64,000 nucleotides of DNA from Bremerella sp. P1 (GCF_028748185.1 NZ_CP118164.1:1-64000), one strand, 5' to 3'; shown: positions 39,522 through 48,479, counted from the first letter of the stretch. Made by a program: numbers and translations. Notes: a model not told the origin generated them from the letters alone.

Positions 39522-41477
39522 ATGTCGAAACCGTTATCCATCCTGTCTTGCTTGCTGGGTCTGTTGCTGCTCGCTTCACCTGGGCAAGCTCAGCAATTGA
39601 ATGTCGCTGAACAAGAAGCCATTCAAGCGGCCGTCGATCGTGTCGCCGCCAGCGTCGTGCAAATTGAAACGGTTGGTGGTTTGATCGAAGGAGGCGGTCC
39701 CATCGAAGGAGCCAGTCGCACTACTGGAACCATCGTTTCGCCCGACGGTTTCATTCTTTCGACTCTCTATGGCTTCATCCAAGAGCCCTCGGGGATCTTG
39801 GTCACTATGCCCAGCGGCAAACGCGTCGCCGGCAAGATTATTGCCAAAGACACCCAGCGGAACCTGATTCTGCTGAAAGTCGAAACCGACACCGAACTGG
39901 CTGTGCCCGAAGGCGTTGCCCGTGAGCAACTTCAGCCAGGCCAATGGGCGATCGCCTTGGGCAAGACGTTTGCCAAGGACGTACCGTCGGTCTCCGTGGG
40001 TATCGTCAGCGCAACGCACCGGGTGTGGGGCAAGGCCGTACAAACCGATGCGAAGATCTCGCCCAATAACTATGGCGGTCCACTGATCGACATTCAGGGA
40101 CGCGTGATCGGTATCCTTACGCCGTTGTCTCCTCAAGACCCTGGTGCCACCGGCGGGTTTGAGTGGTACGACTCCGGCATCGGGTTTGCCGTTCCTTTGA
40201 CAGAAATCCAGCAGCGGCTCGATACGCTGAAGGAAGGCGAAGATCTCAAGCCAGGCCTGCTGGGCATCAACCTCAAAGGGAAGGACATCGTCGCCGACCC
40301 GGCTGAAATCGCCGCCGTTCGCTACAACAGTCCCGCCCAGGTTGCCGGTATTCAAGAGAAGGACATCCTGATCGGCGCCAATGGCCGGCCGATCGAGCGA
40401 CAAGCACAACTGAAACACATCCTGGGCGAAGCCTACGCCGGCGACACGCTTGAGTTCAAGGTAAAGCGGGGCGACGAAGAGCTGACGTTTAGTGTTACCT
40501 TAGCGGCCGAGCTGATTCCTTATGAGCGTCCCTTCCTGGGGATTCAGCTGGATCGAAATACGCTCGACGCGGCGGTCGTAACGCACGTGTTCGACGACAC
40601 CGCCGCCAAGACGTCTGGCGTTCAGCCGGGCGACAAGATCGTGAAGTACGACGACACCGAGATCGATGCTCCGCAAACGCTTCGTGAGGCCGTCGCCACA
40701 GCCGAACCAGACGTCGCCCATAAGCTGGTCGTCCTGCGCGGCGACGTGGAACAAACGCTGGACGTTACCCCAGAAAGCATGCCCAACCAGTTTCTCGCCG
40801 CCACGGCCAAGCCAGCCGCCCCAGAAGGCGCTGAGGACCGCGAAGGCATCGTCACCGGCGAAAGTGATTTCCAACTGGCCGAAGAGAAGAACAGTGCTAA
40901 GCTGTTTGTCCCAGAGGCCGCGAAGAAACTGCCTTCGCTCGGCTTGGTTGTGCTCTTGGGAGACGCCGAATTCAAGATCGAGCCGCAGTGGGAATCGTGG
41001 AAGAAGCATGCCGAAGACTTCGGCTACGCCGTCCTAGAGATTCAGCCGGCAAGCGAGTCGCGTTGGACCCGCCCTGAGATCTCGGTCGTGCGGAAGATGA
41101 TCGACCGCGTTCGTGACAACTACAACATCGACGCGACCCGAACGGCTGCCGTGGGCGGCAAGTCAGGCGGGGCAATGGCTCTACTGCACGGCTTTGAAAA
41201 CCGCGACGTTCAAACCGGTGCGGTGACGATTGAAGCAGGTATTCCTCGCGGAACCAACATCCCCGACAACGAGCCACTCGAGCGTCTGGAAATCGTGTTC
41301 CTGAATCCTAAGGATTCCGATACGGCCGTTTCGGTTGCCCCGCAGATCGAGGCACTCGAAAAGATGAAGTTCGCCGTCATTCCTGCGGAAACAACGGGAA
41401 ATGGCGGGGGAAGCGAGCTTTCGGAGGCCGACATCGAAACTCTTTCCAACTGGCTCAACTCGCTCGATCGTATTTGA
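39522..41477 (+). CDS. Trypsin-fold pseudo-protease with two PDZ domains and hydrolase-like end
   Basis: A 651-residue exported protein. The signal peptide ends near 'GQAQ'. The trypsin-like fold lacks the triad: Tyr83 at the His site ('ILSTLYGF'), Asn114 at the Asp site ('TQRNLILLKV') and Tyr184 at the Ser site ('SPNNYGGPLID'). Two PDZ domains follow (about 245-330 and 335-420; 'NSPAQVAGIQEKDILIGANGRP' region and 'TSGVQPGDKIVKYDDTEI'). Residues 460-651 look like an alpha/beta-hydrolase: 'GLVVLLGDAEF', then 'AAVGGKSGGAMALLHGF' with Ser548 in a G-x-S-x-G elbow. Whether the acid and His of a hydrolase exist is unclear. It starts immediately after the second gene stops. Confidence 0.85.
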   Translation: MSKPLSILSCLLGLLLLASPGQAQQLNVAEQEAIQAAVDRVAASVVQIETVGGLIEGGGPIEGASRTTGTIVSPDGFILSTLYGFIQEPSGILVTMPSGKRVAGKIIAKDTQRNLILLKVETDTELAVPEGVAREQLQPGQWAIALGKTFAKDVPSVSVGIVSATHRVWGKAVQTDAKISPNNYGGPLIDIQGRVIGILTPLSPQDPGATGGFEWYDSGIGFAVPLTEIQQRLDTLKEGEDLKPGLLGINLKGKDIVADPAEIAAVRYNSPAQVAGIQEKDILIGANGRPIERQAQLKHILGEAYAGDTLEFKVKRGDEELTFSVTLAAELIPYERPFLGIQLDRNTLDAAVVTHVFDDTAAKTSGVQPGDKIVKYDDTEIDAPQTLREAVATAEPDVAHKLVVLRGDVEQTLDVTPESMPNQFLAATAKPAAPEGAEDREGIVTGESDFQLAEEKNSAKLFVPEAAKKLPSLGLVVLLGDAEFKIEPQWESWKKHAEDFGYAVLEIQPASESRWTRPEISVVRKMIDRVRDNYNIDATRTAAVGGKSGGAMALLHGFENRDVQTGAVTIEAGIPRGTNIPDNEPLERLEIVFLNPKDSDTAVSVAPQIEALEKMKFAVIPAETTGNGGGSELSEADIETLSNWLNSLDRI

Positions 41478-41537
41478 TCGTCTCGCCCTGATGCCGCCTT
41501 CCTTTGCTGCCTGCCCCATTTCCCCCCGGCGAGGACG

Positions 41538-41882
41538 ATGCTCTCGAAACGCTCGCAAATCGGACTGATCTCGCTGACGACATTAGCAGTCGCTGGAGGT
41601 ATCTGGCTGTTTGCCGATGATCAGGCGTACTACGGACCGGTTCAGGCCGTCTTGCTACGAATTGGCCTGGTCCTGGGAGCGGTGTGGATTGGGTATCCGC
41701 AGATCTCGAAGCTGCCGGTCTGGTTGGCCACGATCGGCATCGGTTCCGTCCTGTCGGTTCTGCTATTTAAAAAAGCGGCGATCATTGTGATCCCGCTTTT
41801 AATCTTGATCTGGTTGTTACGGCCCAGGCCGTCGAAGAAGCAAAACTCGACTAACCGAGAATCTTCGTCTTCAAATCGCTAA
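41538..41882 (+). CDS. Small membrane protein, unknown function
   Basis: A 114-residue protein with four likely short membrane segments (about 8-25, 35-52, 58-78 and 82-97) and a basic, Ser/Asn-rich C-terminus. I recognise no family. GAGGA lies 4 nt before the ATG. It follows the third trypsin-fold gene by 60 bp on the same strand, so it may be the last gene of the MoxR run. Its last 32 bp overlap the end of the convergent isomerase-like gene. Confidence 0.6.
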   Translation: MLSKRSQIGLISLTTLAVAGGIWLFADDQAYYGPVQAVLLRIGLVLGAVWIGYPQISKLPVWLATIGIGSVLSVLLFKKAAIIVIPLLILIWLLRPRPSKKQNSTNRESSSSNR

Positions 41883-42702
41883 GCAGCGTCACGGCGTGTC
41901 CCACCTCGGCCTTCTGGCGTTCTGGTTCCTGCGGGATTTCGCGTTCGATGGTCAGCGGACCTTCGTAGCCAACTTCCTGTAGCGTTCGCAGGTAGGCTTC
42001 TATGTTGACATCCCCTTCGCCCAGCGGCACTTCCTGGCCCCATTCCTGGCCTGGGTTGGCTGCCCACTTGGCATCTTTGCAATGGACGCTGCCCAGATGC
42101 TTGCCCACTTTCTTGACGGCTTCGATCGGTTCGCCGGTCCCGTACAGGATCATGTTCGCCGGGTCGAAGTTGACCTTCAAGTTCTCGCGAGCGACGTCTC
42201 CGATGAACTGCAACAGGCCATCAGCCGTCTCTTGTCCCGTTTCCAGGTGCACGGCTTGCCCCATCGCACCACAGTGATCACAGAGCTCTTGGGCGACGGC
42301 CACAACCTGCGAGTACTGCGGATCGCTAGTATCGTGAGGAATGAAGCCGATGTGCAGGCCAATGCACTTGCAGCCAAGCTGGTTAGCGAAGTCGGCGATC
42401 TCTTTCATTTCGGCCGTTCGGGCAGCACGCGTTTCTGGCGGAACCAAGCCAACCGTCTTCTGCGTGGTTGGGATGTCGGCGTAGCTTTCGTCTTCGAAGC
42501 CGCCAAAGACGCAGGTCACTTCGATGCCGTACTCTTTCAGCTTCGCCAAAATTTTGTCGGCACCCTCTTGGTTGCGAGAGGACTGATGGGGAGCGTGAAT
42601 TTGAATCGTCTTGATACCCAACTCTTGGGCCACATCTAAGTCCACGCCGAGTCCGGCATCAATGCTGGTGAAGACACCAATCGCCCACTTTTCCACAGTC
42701 AT
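41851..42702 (-). CDS. Sugar phosphate isomerase/epimerase-like TIM-barrel protein
   Basis: A 283-residue protein of the AP-endonuclease-2/xylose-isomerase-like TIM-barrel family. Signs are 'LGIKTIQIHAPHQ', 'QLGCKCIGLHIGF', a glutamate in 'AVHLETGQE', 'VNFDPANMILYG', 'GSVHCKDAKW' and a last 'ERE' segment: the metal ligands Glu, Asp, His and Glu sit at the expected strand ends. Such proteins isomerise or epimerise sugars, inositols or hydroxypyruvate. No signal peptide, so cytoplasmic. The nearby Tat-type Gfo/Idh gene is on the same strand, and these two families often work on the same sugar, but the terminator in between separates them. Confidence 0.9.
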   Translation of the reverse strand: MTVEKWAIGVFTSIDAGLGVDLDVAQELGIKTIQIHAPHQSSRNQEGADKILAKLKEYGIEVTCVFGGFEDESYADIPTTQKTVGLVPPETRAARTAEMKEIADFANQLGCKCIGLHIGFIPHDTSDPQYSQVVAVAQELCDHCGAMGQAVHLETGQETADGLLQFIGDVARENLKVNFDPANMILYGTGEPIEAVKKVGKHLGSVHCKDAKWAANPGQEWGQEVPLGEGDVNIEAYLRTLQEVGYEGPLTIEREIPQEPERQKAEVGHAVTLLSDLKTKILG

Positions 42703-42792
42703 CTCCTTCTAGGCAGGTTTCAATAGGAAGCGCTTTAGCGGAATGTAAAGGACCTCTTCGGGGATCGCAACCATGCGCATTGGTATACGTCC

Positions 42793-42829
42793 AAAAAAAA
42801 GGCCCAGTAAATGAATCACTGGGCCTTTT
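42793..42829 (-). terminator. Rho-independent terminator after the Gfo/Idh gene
   Basis: An 8-bp GC-rich stem (GGCCCAGT at 42801-42808 with ACTGGGCC at 42818-42825), extended by A-T pairs to 12 bp, with a 9-nt loop. On the minus strand it is followed by a run of eight T. It lies 32 bp after the stop of the oxidoreductase at 42861-44633. Confidence 0.88.
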
Positions 42830-42860
42830 CTCAATTTTTACGCTTGAGCGAGGTGAGAAC

Positions 42861-44633
42861 CTACGCCAGGTCGTTCTCTGGGGTGGCGTCGCTGTGGACG
42901 TCGAACCATTCTTCTTTGAATGGAATGTAACCACCTTTGCCTTGATTCGAGCGTTGGATCGCCAGGCGAGCTGTTAGTGCGATCACCGCATCGCCCATGG
43001 CGACTTCTGGGTGACACTTCGGCTTGTTTTCTGGTGCTGGGTTGCGGATGCAGTAGGCCCAGTGTTCGATCTCTTCGGTATAACCACGGCTGACAGGGCC
43101 TTGGCTGGCTGCGTTGGCAAGCGAAGCCGCTTTCGTCTGACCGCCGCTGGCTTGGGTATCCATCGTCGGGCCATCCGAGTCCTTCTTGACGCTCAGCTTG
43201 GTATCGGCCGAGACACCGTTCTTGTACAGGGCGACGTCCTTCTCGTTGTGCAGAACGAGCGAACCCTTGGTACCCATCACGACTTCCCCGTAACCACCAA
43301 AGCCGTTGCCGTTGATGGACGAGTAGGTCACGACGACCTTCTTATGAGGATCTTCCTGGTAGGAAGGCACACCCTTCTTCTCTGGCGGCCAGTTGGTGAC
43401 GTCGTCGTAGTAGCCAACGTCGAACGACGGATCGTAGCCGCTGCCTGGGAACTCGAACATGCAGTAAACGTGATCGTCGGCATCTCGGTCGTAACCGAAG
43501 ATGTGACGTCCACCGGTTGCATGAACGGCCAGAGGATGAGCCTTCTTGCCGTCCTTACGCAGGGCGCTGATAAAGATCGAAGCGGCGTCCAACTGGTGGC
43601 TACCCAGTTCGGCCATCAGACCGCCACCGGTGCGGTCCCACAGACGCCAGCGGCAGAGTTCTTCCAATGCCGAGATCGGACGTTCGCCACCCTGACGGTT
43701 GCGGATAGTGAAGTCGTTGTAGCCATACTTGGTGGCGTCGATGTTTTGATCTTCGTTCCAGGCGGCGTACTGAGCGTACATGGCCTTGTAGTGAGCCCGA
43801 CGCGTCGGATCGCTTTCGCTGTCGGCACGCTTCTTGAAGGCGTTCATGCCGCTCTTGATCTTGTCTTCGATCGAACCGTCGGCCAACTTCTCGCCACCGG
43901 GGATTGGCTGCTGCCAACTGTCGCCACCTGGCAAGTTACCGCGGTGCCACTGAGCACGGATGTGGTGGATTTCGCCCAACACGCCCCACTGGATCAGGTT
44001 CACGGCGTTGTCGTACAGCACGCTGTAGTGCCGTTGGTGACCCGTAGCGAGGTAGAGGTTTTGCTCCTCGGCCATACGAGCCATCTCCTTACACTGCATG
44101 ACCGTGTGGGCCATCAGCTTTTCGGTCAGCACGTGCTTACCCGCTTTCATGGCTTCCATGGCCACTTCTTTATGGATAAACAGCGGCAACGCACAGATGA
44201 CGGCTTCGACATTGGGGTCGGCCAGCAGTTCTTTATAGTCGGTGTAAACCTTGACGTGCTTCTTAGCTTCGTCTTCGGTCTTCCAGTCGTAGACCGACAT
44301 CAGACCCTGGCGGGCGTCCAAAGCGGCAGGGCTGGAATGGTCGCCGTGAAACGCGCGATGCACGTTGTAAGGGCGAATGTCGGAGATAGCGACGACGTCG
44401 ACGTATTCCGGGTTGAGGGCACCGATCAGCACGCTACCTTCGTCACCAGTACCGATGACACCGACGCGGACCGGATCTTTAACCTTCGAGTAGCCAAAGT
44501 ACATGGCACCCAAACCGGCACCGGAAACGGCACCTGCAGCGACAACACCCTTCAGGAAGTCACGACGATTCACACCGAGTGCTTCGTTGAAGTTTTCCTT
44601 GCCGACGGCGAGCTCTTCTGGTTTCAAATTCAT
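42861..44633 (-). CDS. Tat-exported Gfo/Idh/MocA-family oxidoreductase
   Basis: A 590-residue protein. A twin-arginine signal 'NRRDFLKG' (22-29) is followed by a small-residue core, so it is likely exported folded, with its nucleotide. 'VGVIGTGDEGSVLI' (57-70) is the Rossmann dinucleotide loop, then 'AICALPLFIHKEVAMEAMKAGKHV' and 'LTEKLMAHT', where Glu-Lys is the usual catalytic EKP-like pair. The middle ('GGGLMAELGSHQLDAA') has the substrate His. Planctomycetes hold many such exported dehydrogenases thought to act on sugars; the substrate here is unknown. It follows a DoxX-like gene by 3 bp and is ended by a strong terminator, so the pair is one unit. Confidence 0.92.
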   Translation of the reverse strand: MNLKPEELAVGKENFNEALGVNRRDFLKGVVAAGAVSGAGLGAMYFGYSKVKDPVRVGVIGTGDEGSVLIGALNPEYVDVVAISDIRPYNVHRAFHGDHSSPAALDARQGLMSVYDWKTEDEAKKHVKVYTDYKELLADPNVEAVICALPLFIHKEVAMEAMKAGKHVLTEKLMAHTVMQCKEMARMAEEQNLYLATGHQRHYSVLYDNAVNLIQWGVLGEIHHIRAQWHRGNLPGGDSWQQPIPGGEKLADGSIEDKIKSGMNAFKKRADSESDPTRRAHYKAMYAQYAAWNEDQNIDATKYGYNDFTIRNRQGGERPISALEELCRWRLWDRTGGGLMAELGSHQLDAASIFISALRKDGKKAHPLAVHATGGRHIFGYDRDADDHVYCMFEFPGSGYDPSFDVGYYDDVTNWPPEKKGVPSYQEDPHKKVVVTYSSINGNGFGGYGEVVMGTKGSLVLHNEKDVALYKNGVSADTKLSVKKDSDGPTMDTQASGGQTKAASLANAASQGPVSRGYTEEIEHWAYCIRNPAPENKPKCHPEVAMGDAVIALTARLAIQRSNQGKGGYIPFKEEWFDVHSDATPENDLA

Positions 44634-44636
44634 GAT

Positions 44637-45494
44637 TTACTCCCCTTTATTGGATGCACCGCGGCTGCAGCACTTGCTAAATGAGTTCCAAAGAATGTAA
44701 TCCAGTCCAGCGAATCTGCCGGCGCCAATCGCGGCGATCAACAACAGCGAGACAAACTCGACCGACTGATAGTAGACGTAGGTAAGGTCCGCTCCGTGGG
44801 CAAATGGCCACTGAGCCAGCATCACTTGGAGCAAAAATCCGGCGACACCTAAGGCCGCTAACCGTGTAAACAGCCCCAAGATCAACAAAATACCGCAGAT
44901 GAAAAGGACCCAGGTCACGATCAAATCGACAGGTCCCTGGTTAGGATTCACCTGGTTCACCCGAGCATCCGACTGCGTTACCGACTGTCCAATTGTATTG
45001 AGGTCGTCAATATAGTCCGCCTCGAATTTGGCAATATCGTTGGTCCACTTACTTAGGTTACCGTAGAGCTCTTTATCTTTCTCTTCCAAGCGATCTTCGT
45101 AGTGGGCCACACCACGATAACGCTGGTCCTGGCGTTTCTCTTCGTAGACCTGAAGCTCGTTGAAGTACTTCTCGATGTCTTCAGCGTTTTCGTCGAAGTA
45201 GTAGTCGATCCGGCTGTTGTAGCGGCTGAGTGCCTTCTGGAACTGGTTCGCTGGCTCATCGCCGAACTTATCCAGCGCCCAGCCACGGTACCCATCGGCA
45301 CGTCCTTTAATCAGGTTCTTATCGAGCCGCTGCGTTCCATAGAGGTCAAAAACCATTCCACGGAAGTTTTCGGCGAACGGGCCTTTGGCGTTTCGCAGGA
45401 AGCCGGCCGACGAAAAATCGCCAGACTGTACCTTCTTGGAACCTTCCATAAAGAAATGCCAGCCGGTGACGCACCGGAGGAGGACTAAAATCAC
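44637..45494 (-). CDS. DoxX-like membrane protein
   Basis: A protein of at least 285 residues. The first helix 'LRCVTGWHFFMEGSKK' matches the start of DoxX-family proteins, a charged helical insertion of about 120 residues comes next, and three helices form the C-terminal part ('WVLFICGILLILGLFTRLA', 'VAGFLLQVMLAQW' and 'VEFVSLLLIAAIGAGRF'), the DoxX fold. The GTG at 45494 would begin inside the first helix. The frame stays open upstream, and a CTG at 45533 with GAGGAG 8 nt before it would give 'STSKYQLGWIAIVIL' and a complete helix, so the real start is likely there. It is coupled to the Tat oxidoreductase gene. Confidence 0.78.
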   Translation of the reverse strand: MILVLLRCVTGWHFFMEGSKKVQSGDFSSAGFLRNAKGPFAENFRGMVFDLYGTQRLDKNLIKGRADGYRGWALDKFGDEPANQFQKALSRYNSRIDYYFDENAEDIEKYFNELQVYEEKRQDQRYRGVAHYEDRLEEKDKELYGNLSKWTNDIAKFEADYIDDLNTIGQSVTQSDARVNQVNPNQGPVDLIVTWVLFICGILLILGLFTRLAALGVAGFLLQVMLAQWPFAHGADLTYVYYQSVEFVSLLLIAAIGAGRFAGLDYILWNSFSKCCSRGASNKGE

Positions 45495-45712
45495 AATGGC
45501 AATCCAGCCAAGTTGGTATTTCGAGGTAGACAGGGAACTAGCTCCTCAAAAGATATATTTCGGGGTGTGCGGATCTTGGAGGGGTGGCACTTTAGAATAG
45601 CTACGTGCCGGGGGTATACGGATATGCATCCAATGTTAATTATTGCCAGAAATGGACATTTCGCCAAGAAGTGGCGTCGTAATTCCCCGAAACTACGCCC
45701 CAATACGCCAAT

Positions 45713-47131
45713 TTAGGCGGGGTCGATGACCTTCTTGTTCCGCCAATGTCCCGTGAAGAAACGGGCCCAGTGCGTCAGCGAAAGCAAGATTACCCAACTG
45801 GTCATCGCTACCCACAGTCCCTGGACGTGAATTCGGTCCAGCCACAAGCAGGTCGCCGCCAGAAGCAACAGCACCGACGAAAAGATCAAACCGACGGTCA
45901 GGATAAACCGCACATCGCCAGCCCCTTTCAGCGCACTGACAAACACCAGGTTTACCGCATCAAACACGCAAAAGAACGCGACAAACCGTAACAGGACAAT
46001 TGTGAGCACGCGGATCTCTTCGAATTCGGTCGGCTCCATCCCCATGGCATGGGCCGATAGAAAAAAGTCGGGCAAGAGGAAGTAAGTCAGCCCCATCCCG
46101 CCGGCGTAGATCAGGGCAATCAGCAGCCCTGACCAGGTTGCCACAGCGGCTCGGGCGGGGTCGGCATGGCCAATCTCGCGGCCAACCAGCGTACTGATCG
46201 CGATCCCCAAGCCAATCAGCGGCACAAAGGTCAGGGCGTTGATATCCACGGCCAGCGTCGAGGCGGTCATCGCTGTAATGCCCATTCGCCCCATCAAAAA
46301 GGTAAAGCCGGTGAAAGTTCCGACTTCCAAGAGCACCTGAAAACCGCTGGCCGAGCCATATTGAAAGATCCGACGCAAAAGGCCCGGCTCGTCGTTGGAC
46401 CAGTCGAGAAAGCCAAACTGACCACTTTTCGCCGGGCGCCACAGCAGAATCAGGTAGGCCACAACCTTAAACCACTGGCTCAACGAGGTAGCGATTGCCG
46501 CCCCGGTGATCCCTTCGAGCCACTCGCCGCAGTAGCCAAAGATGAACAAGCCATCGAGCGCCACGTTCAGCACGCACGAGCCAATTTCAACGAACATCAC
46601 GATCGTCGTTTTGCCGCGTCCGGTGAAGAAGGTCGACATGGCGGCCGAAACAACCGAGGCTCCCGCACCGAAGGTAAGAATTTGAAAATAGCGTACTTCC
46701 AGCTGTTGGACTTCCGCCGAATGCCCCACCAGCGAGAACGCCCACGCTGCCAGGGGAATGGTTAGAAAGTAGGCCGGGATCATCAACGAGCCAAACTTCA
46801 CGCCTTTGCGGATGACCGCTCCGATCTGCTCGGGACGCCCAGCTCCGTCGTACTGGGCAACGAAGGTATTTAAGTACGAAGCCAGGCCGATCGGAAAACA
46901 AAGCAGCGTGAAATGCAGCATGCCAGCGGGCAATGCGGCGGCCATCGCTTCCGGCGAATACCAGAAAAGAAACATCCGATCGACGAAATTCGTCATCGAC
47001 CACGAGGCCGTTGAGGCAATCAGCGGCAGCGCAATTAGCAGCAGTTCGCGAATCCCGCATGGGCGGCTCCACCAGTTCTCGTCGTCGCCGAGTTCGGCAA
47101 TCGAATCAACGTGCTGTGATGGTTCTGCCAT
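45713..47131 (-). CDS. MATE-family efflux transporter
   Basis: A 472-residue protein with twelve membrane helices in two similar halves. The N-terminal helix pair ('LLLIALPLIASTASWSMTNFVDRMFL') and 'AALPAGMLHFTLLCFPIGLASYLNTFVAQYDGAG' match the MatE signature, and the second half repeats it ('NALTFVPLIGLGIAISTLVGREIG'). MATE proteins export cationic drugs or metabolites by Na+ or H+ antiport in the inner membrane. It lies alone, divergent from the dehydrogenase gene at 47325, with a 180-bp gap to the DoxX gene downstream. The substrate is unknown. Confidence 0.93.
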   Translation of the reverse strand: MAEPSQHVDSIAELGDDENWWSRPCGIRELLLIALPLIASTASWSMTNFVDRMFLFWYSPEAMAAALPAGMLHFTLLCFPIGLASYLNTFVAQYDGAGRPEQIGAVIRKGVKFGSLMIPAYFLTIPLAAWAFSLVGHSAEVQQLEVRYFQILTFGAGASVVSAAMSTFFTGRGKTTIVMFVEIGSCVLNVALDGLFIFGYCGEWLEGITGAAIATSLSQWFKVVAYLILLWRPAKSGQFGFLDWSNDEPGLLRRIFQYGSASGFQVLLEVGTFTGFTFLMGRMGITAMTASTLAVDINALTFVPLIGLGIAISTLVGREIGHADPARAAVATWSGLLIALIYAGGMGLTYFLLPDFFLSAHAMGMEPTEFEEIRVLTIVLLRFVAFFCVFDAVNLVFVSALKGAGDVRFILTVGLIFSSVLLLLAATCLWLDRIHVQGLWVAMTSWVILLSLTHWARFFTGHWRNKKVIDPA

Positions 47132-47324
47132 GGGGCCTTAGGGAGAGTTGGGGCGATACGAAGCGAGCTTCCATTATTCGTGAAGGCACCATCCAGACAA
47201 TCGCAAACAGTCAAGGTTCGGAAATCCGACAGGCGAACTTAACCCAATAGTCGACACCGGTAGGTTGAATTACGATAGCGCATCGCTTTCATTTCGCATT
47301 CGATACCGTGGAGATACCAGGCTC

Positions 47325-48293
47325 ATGAAAATTGCGCTTTGCTACCAGACCCAGCCTGAGTTTGTTGAGGCCATCCAACAAGTTGCGCCCGATGTCGAAG
47401 TGATCGACGCAGGCCAGGAGGGGATCGCCGAAGCCATCCTCGACGCGGATATCTTCTGTGGACACGCCAAAGTCCCCATGCCTTGGGCCGAAGTGGTCCA
47501 AAAGGGGAAGCTGAAGTGGATCCAGTCCTCGGCGGCCGGCATGGACCACTGCCTGGTCCCGGAGGTCATTGCCTCCGATATTATCGTCTCCAGTGCCTCG
47601 GGGCTGTTTGCCAATCAAGTCGCAGAGCAAACTTTTTCCCTCTTATTGGGCCTGATTCGCAGTTTACCGGTTTTCTTTCGCGCACAAGCTGTAAAAGATT
47701 ATACTAGACGACCTACCCATGACCTGCACGGCAAAACGGTTGGCATCGTGGGTCTGGGGGGAAATGGACGCCGAATTGCAGAAATCCTGTCGGCGTTCCG
47801 AACCCGGATCGTGGCGACGGACCTCTTTCCCTATGACTGCCCGCCTCATGTTGAGCAGTTGTGGCCGGCTGACCGCCTTGATGACCTACTGGCCGAATCG
47901 GACGTGGTGATCCTGACCTTGCCACTGAATTCGAGCACCTACCACATCATCGACGAGGGCCGCTTTGCAGCGATGAAGCAGGATGCCTGGTTCATCAACG
48001 TGGCACGTGGCCAGGTCGTCAAAGAGGCGGCGTTGATCGAGGCTCTCCAGAACAAAAAGCTCTTGGGAGCTGGGGTCGACGTGGCCGAAATCGAACCCCT
48101 GCCGGCGGATAGCCCCCTATGGACAATGGACAATGTAATCATTTCCCCACATGTTGGGGCCCAAGGAGCGACCCGCAACGCGGATGCAACGCAGTTGTTC
48201 TGCACGAATCTGCGACGGTATTTGAATGGCGAAACTCCCATCAATTTGGTTGATAAGCAACTCGGCTTTCCGGTGCGGAAACCCACGCCGTAG
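47325..48293 (+). CDS. D-2-hydroxyacid dehydrogenase (NAD-dependent)
   Basis: A protein of about 322 residues. The start at 47325 is chosen because the conserved fold begins at 'MKIALCYQTQ' there and the upstream 20 codons are unlike the family. The NAD loop is 'GIVGLGGNGRRIAE' (140-153). The catalytic set is visible: Arg228 in 'INVARGQVV', an acidic residue in 'VDVAEIEPLP' (251-260), and His276 in 'ISPHVGA'. Such enzymes reduce 2-oxoacids such as hydroxypyruvate, glyoxylate or pyruvate. It is monocistronic as far as seen; the substrate cannot be told. Confidence 0.92.
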   Translation: MKIALCYQTQPEFVEAIQQVAPDVEVIDAGQEGIAEAILDADIFCGHAKVPMPWAEVVQKGKLKWIQSSAAGMDHCLVPEVIASDIIVSSASGLFANQVAEQTFSLLLGLIRSLPVFFRAQAVKDYTRRPTHDLHGKTVGIVGLGGNGRRIAEILSAFRTRIVATDLFPYDCPPHVEQLWPADRLDDLLAESDVVILTLPLNSSTYHIIDEGRFAAMKQDAWFINVARGQVVKEAALIEALQNKKLLGAGVDVAEIEPLPADSPLWTMDNVIISPHVGAQGATRNADATQLFCTNLRRYLNGETPINLVDKQLGFPVRKPTP

Positions 48294-48410
48294 CGGCACA
48301 AGCCAACTCAATCAGCCTTTACACACCCCTAAGATGGAAGATATCACCATTCACTAGAAATTCACGATTTTGCGGGAAAGAATCTTTACCCACAGATTCA
48401 CTCCCTCCTA

Positions 48411-48428
48411 TCATGCACATCATGCACA
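48411..48428 (+). repeat. Perfect tandem 9-bp direct repeat before a kinase gene
   Basis: TCATGCACA occurs twice without a gap, at 48411-48419 and 48420-48428, about 52 bp upstream of the kinase start. It could be an operator for a protein that binds one face of the DNA, or chance. Confidence 0.5.
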
Positions 48429-48479
48429 AGGACATTTTGCGTTTTGAACCCCAATGACGCCGACAGGAAGTCGCCACTC

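Noticed and set aside
43011-44684. 557-codon open frame on the plus strand
   Set aside because: It is exactly antisense to the Tat oxidoreductase, has no motif, and arises from the codon bias of the real gene.
45585-45590. TGGCAC, which could be the -24 box of a sigma-54 promoter
   Set aside because: No GC-type -12 box follows at the right distance, and no gene on that strand lies downstream.
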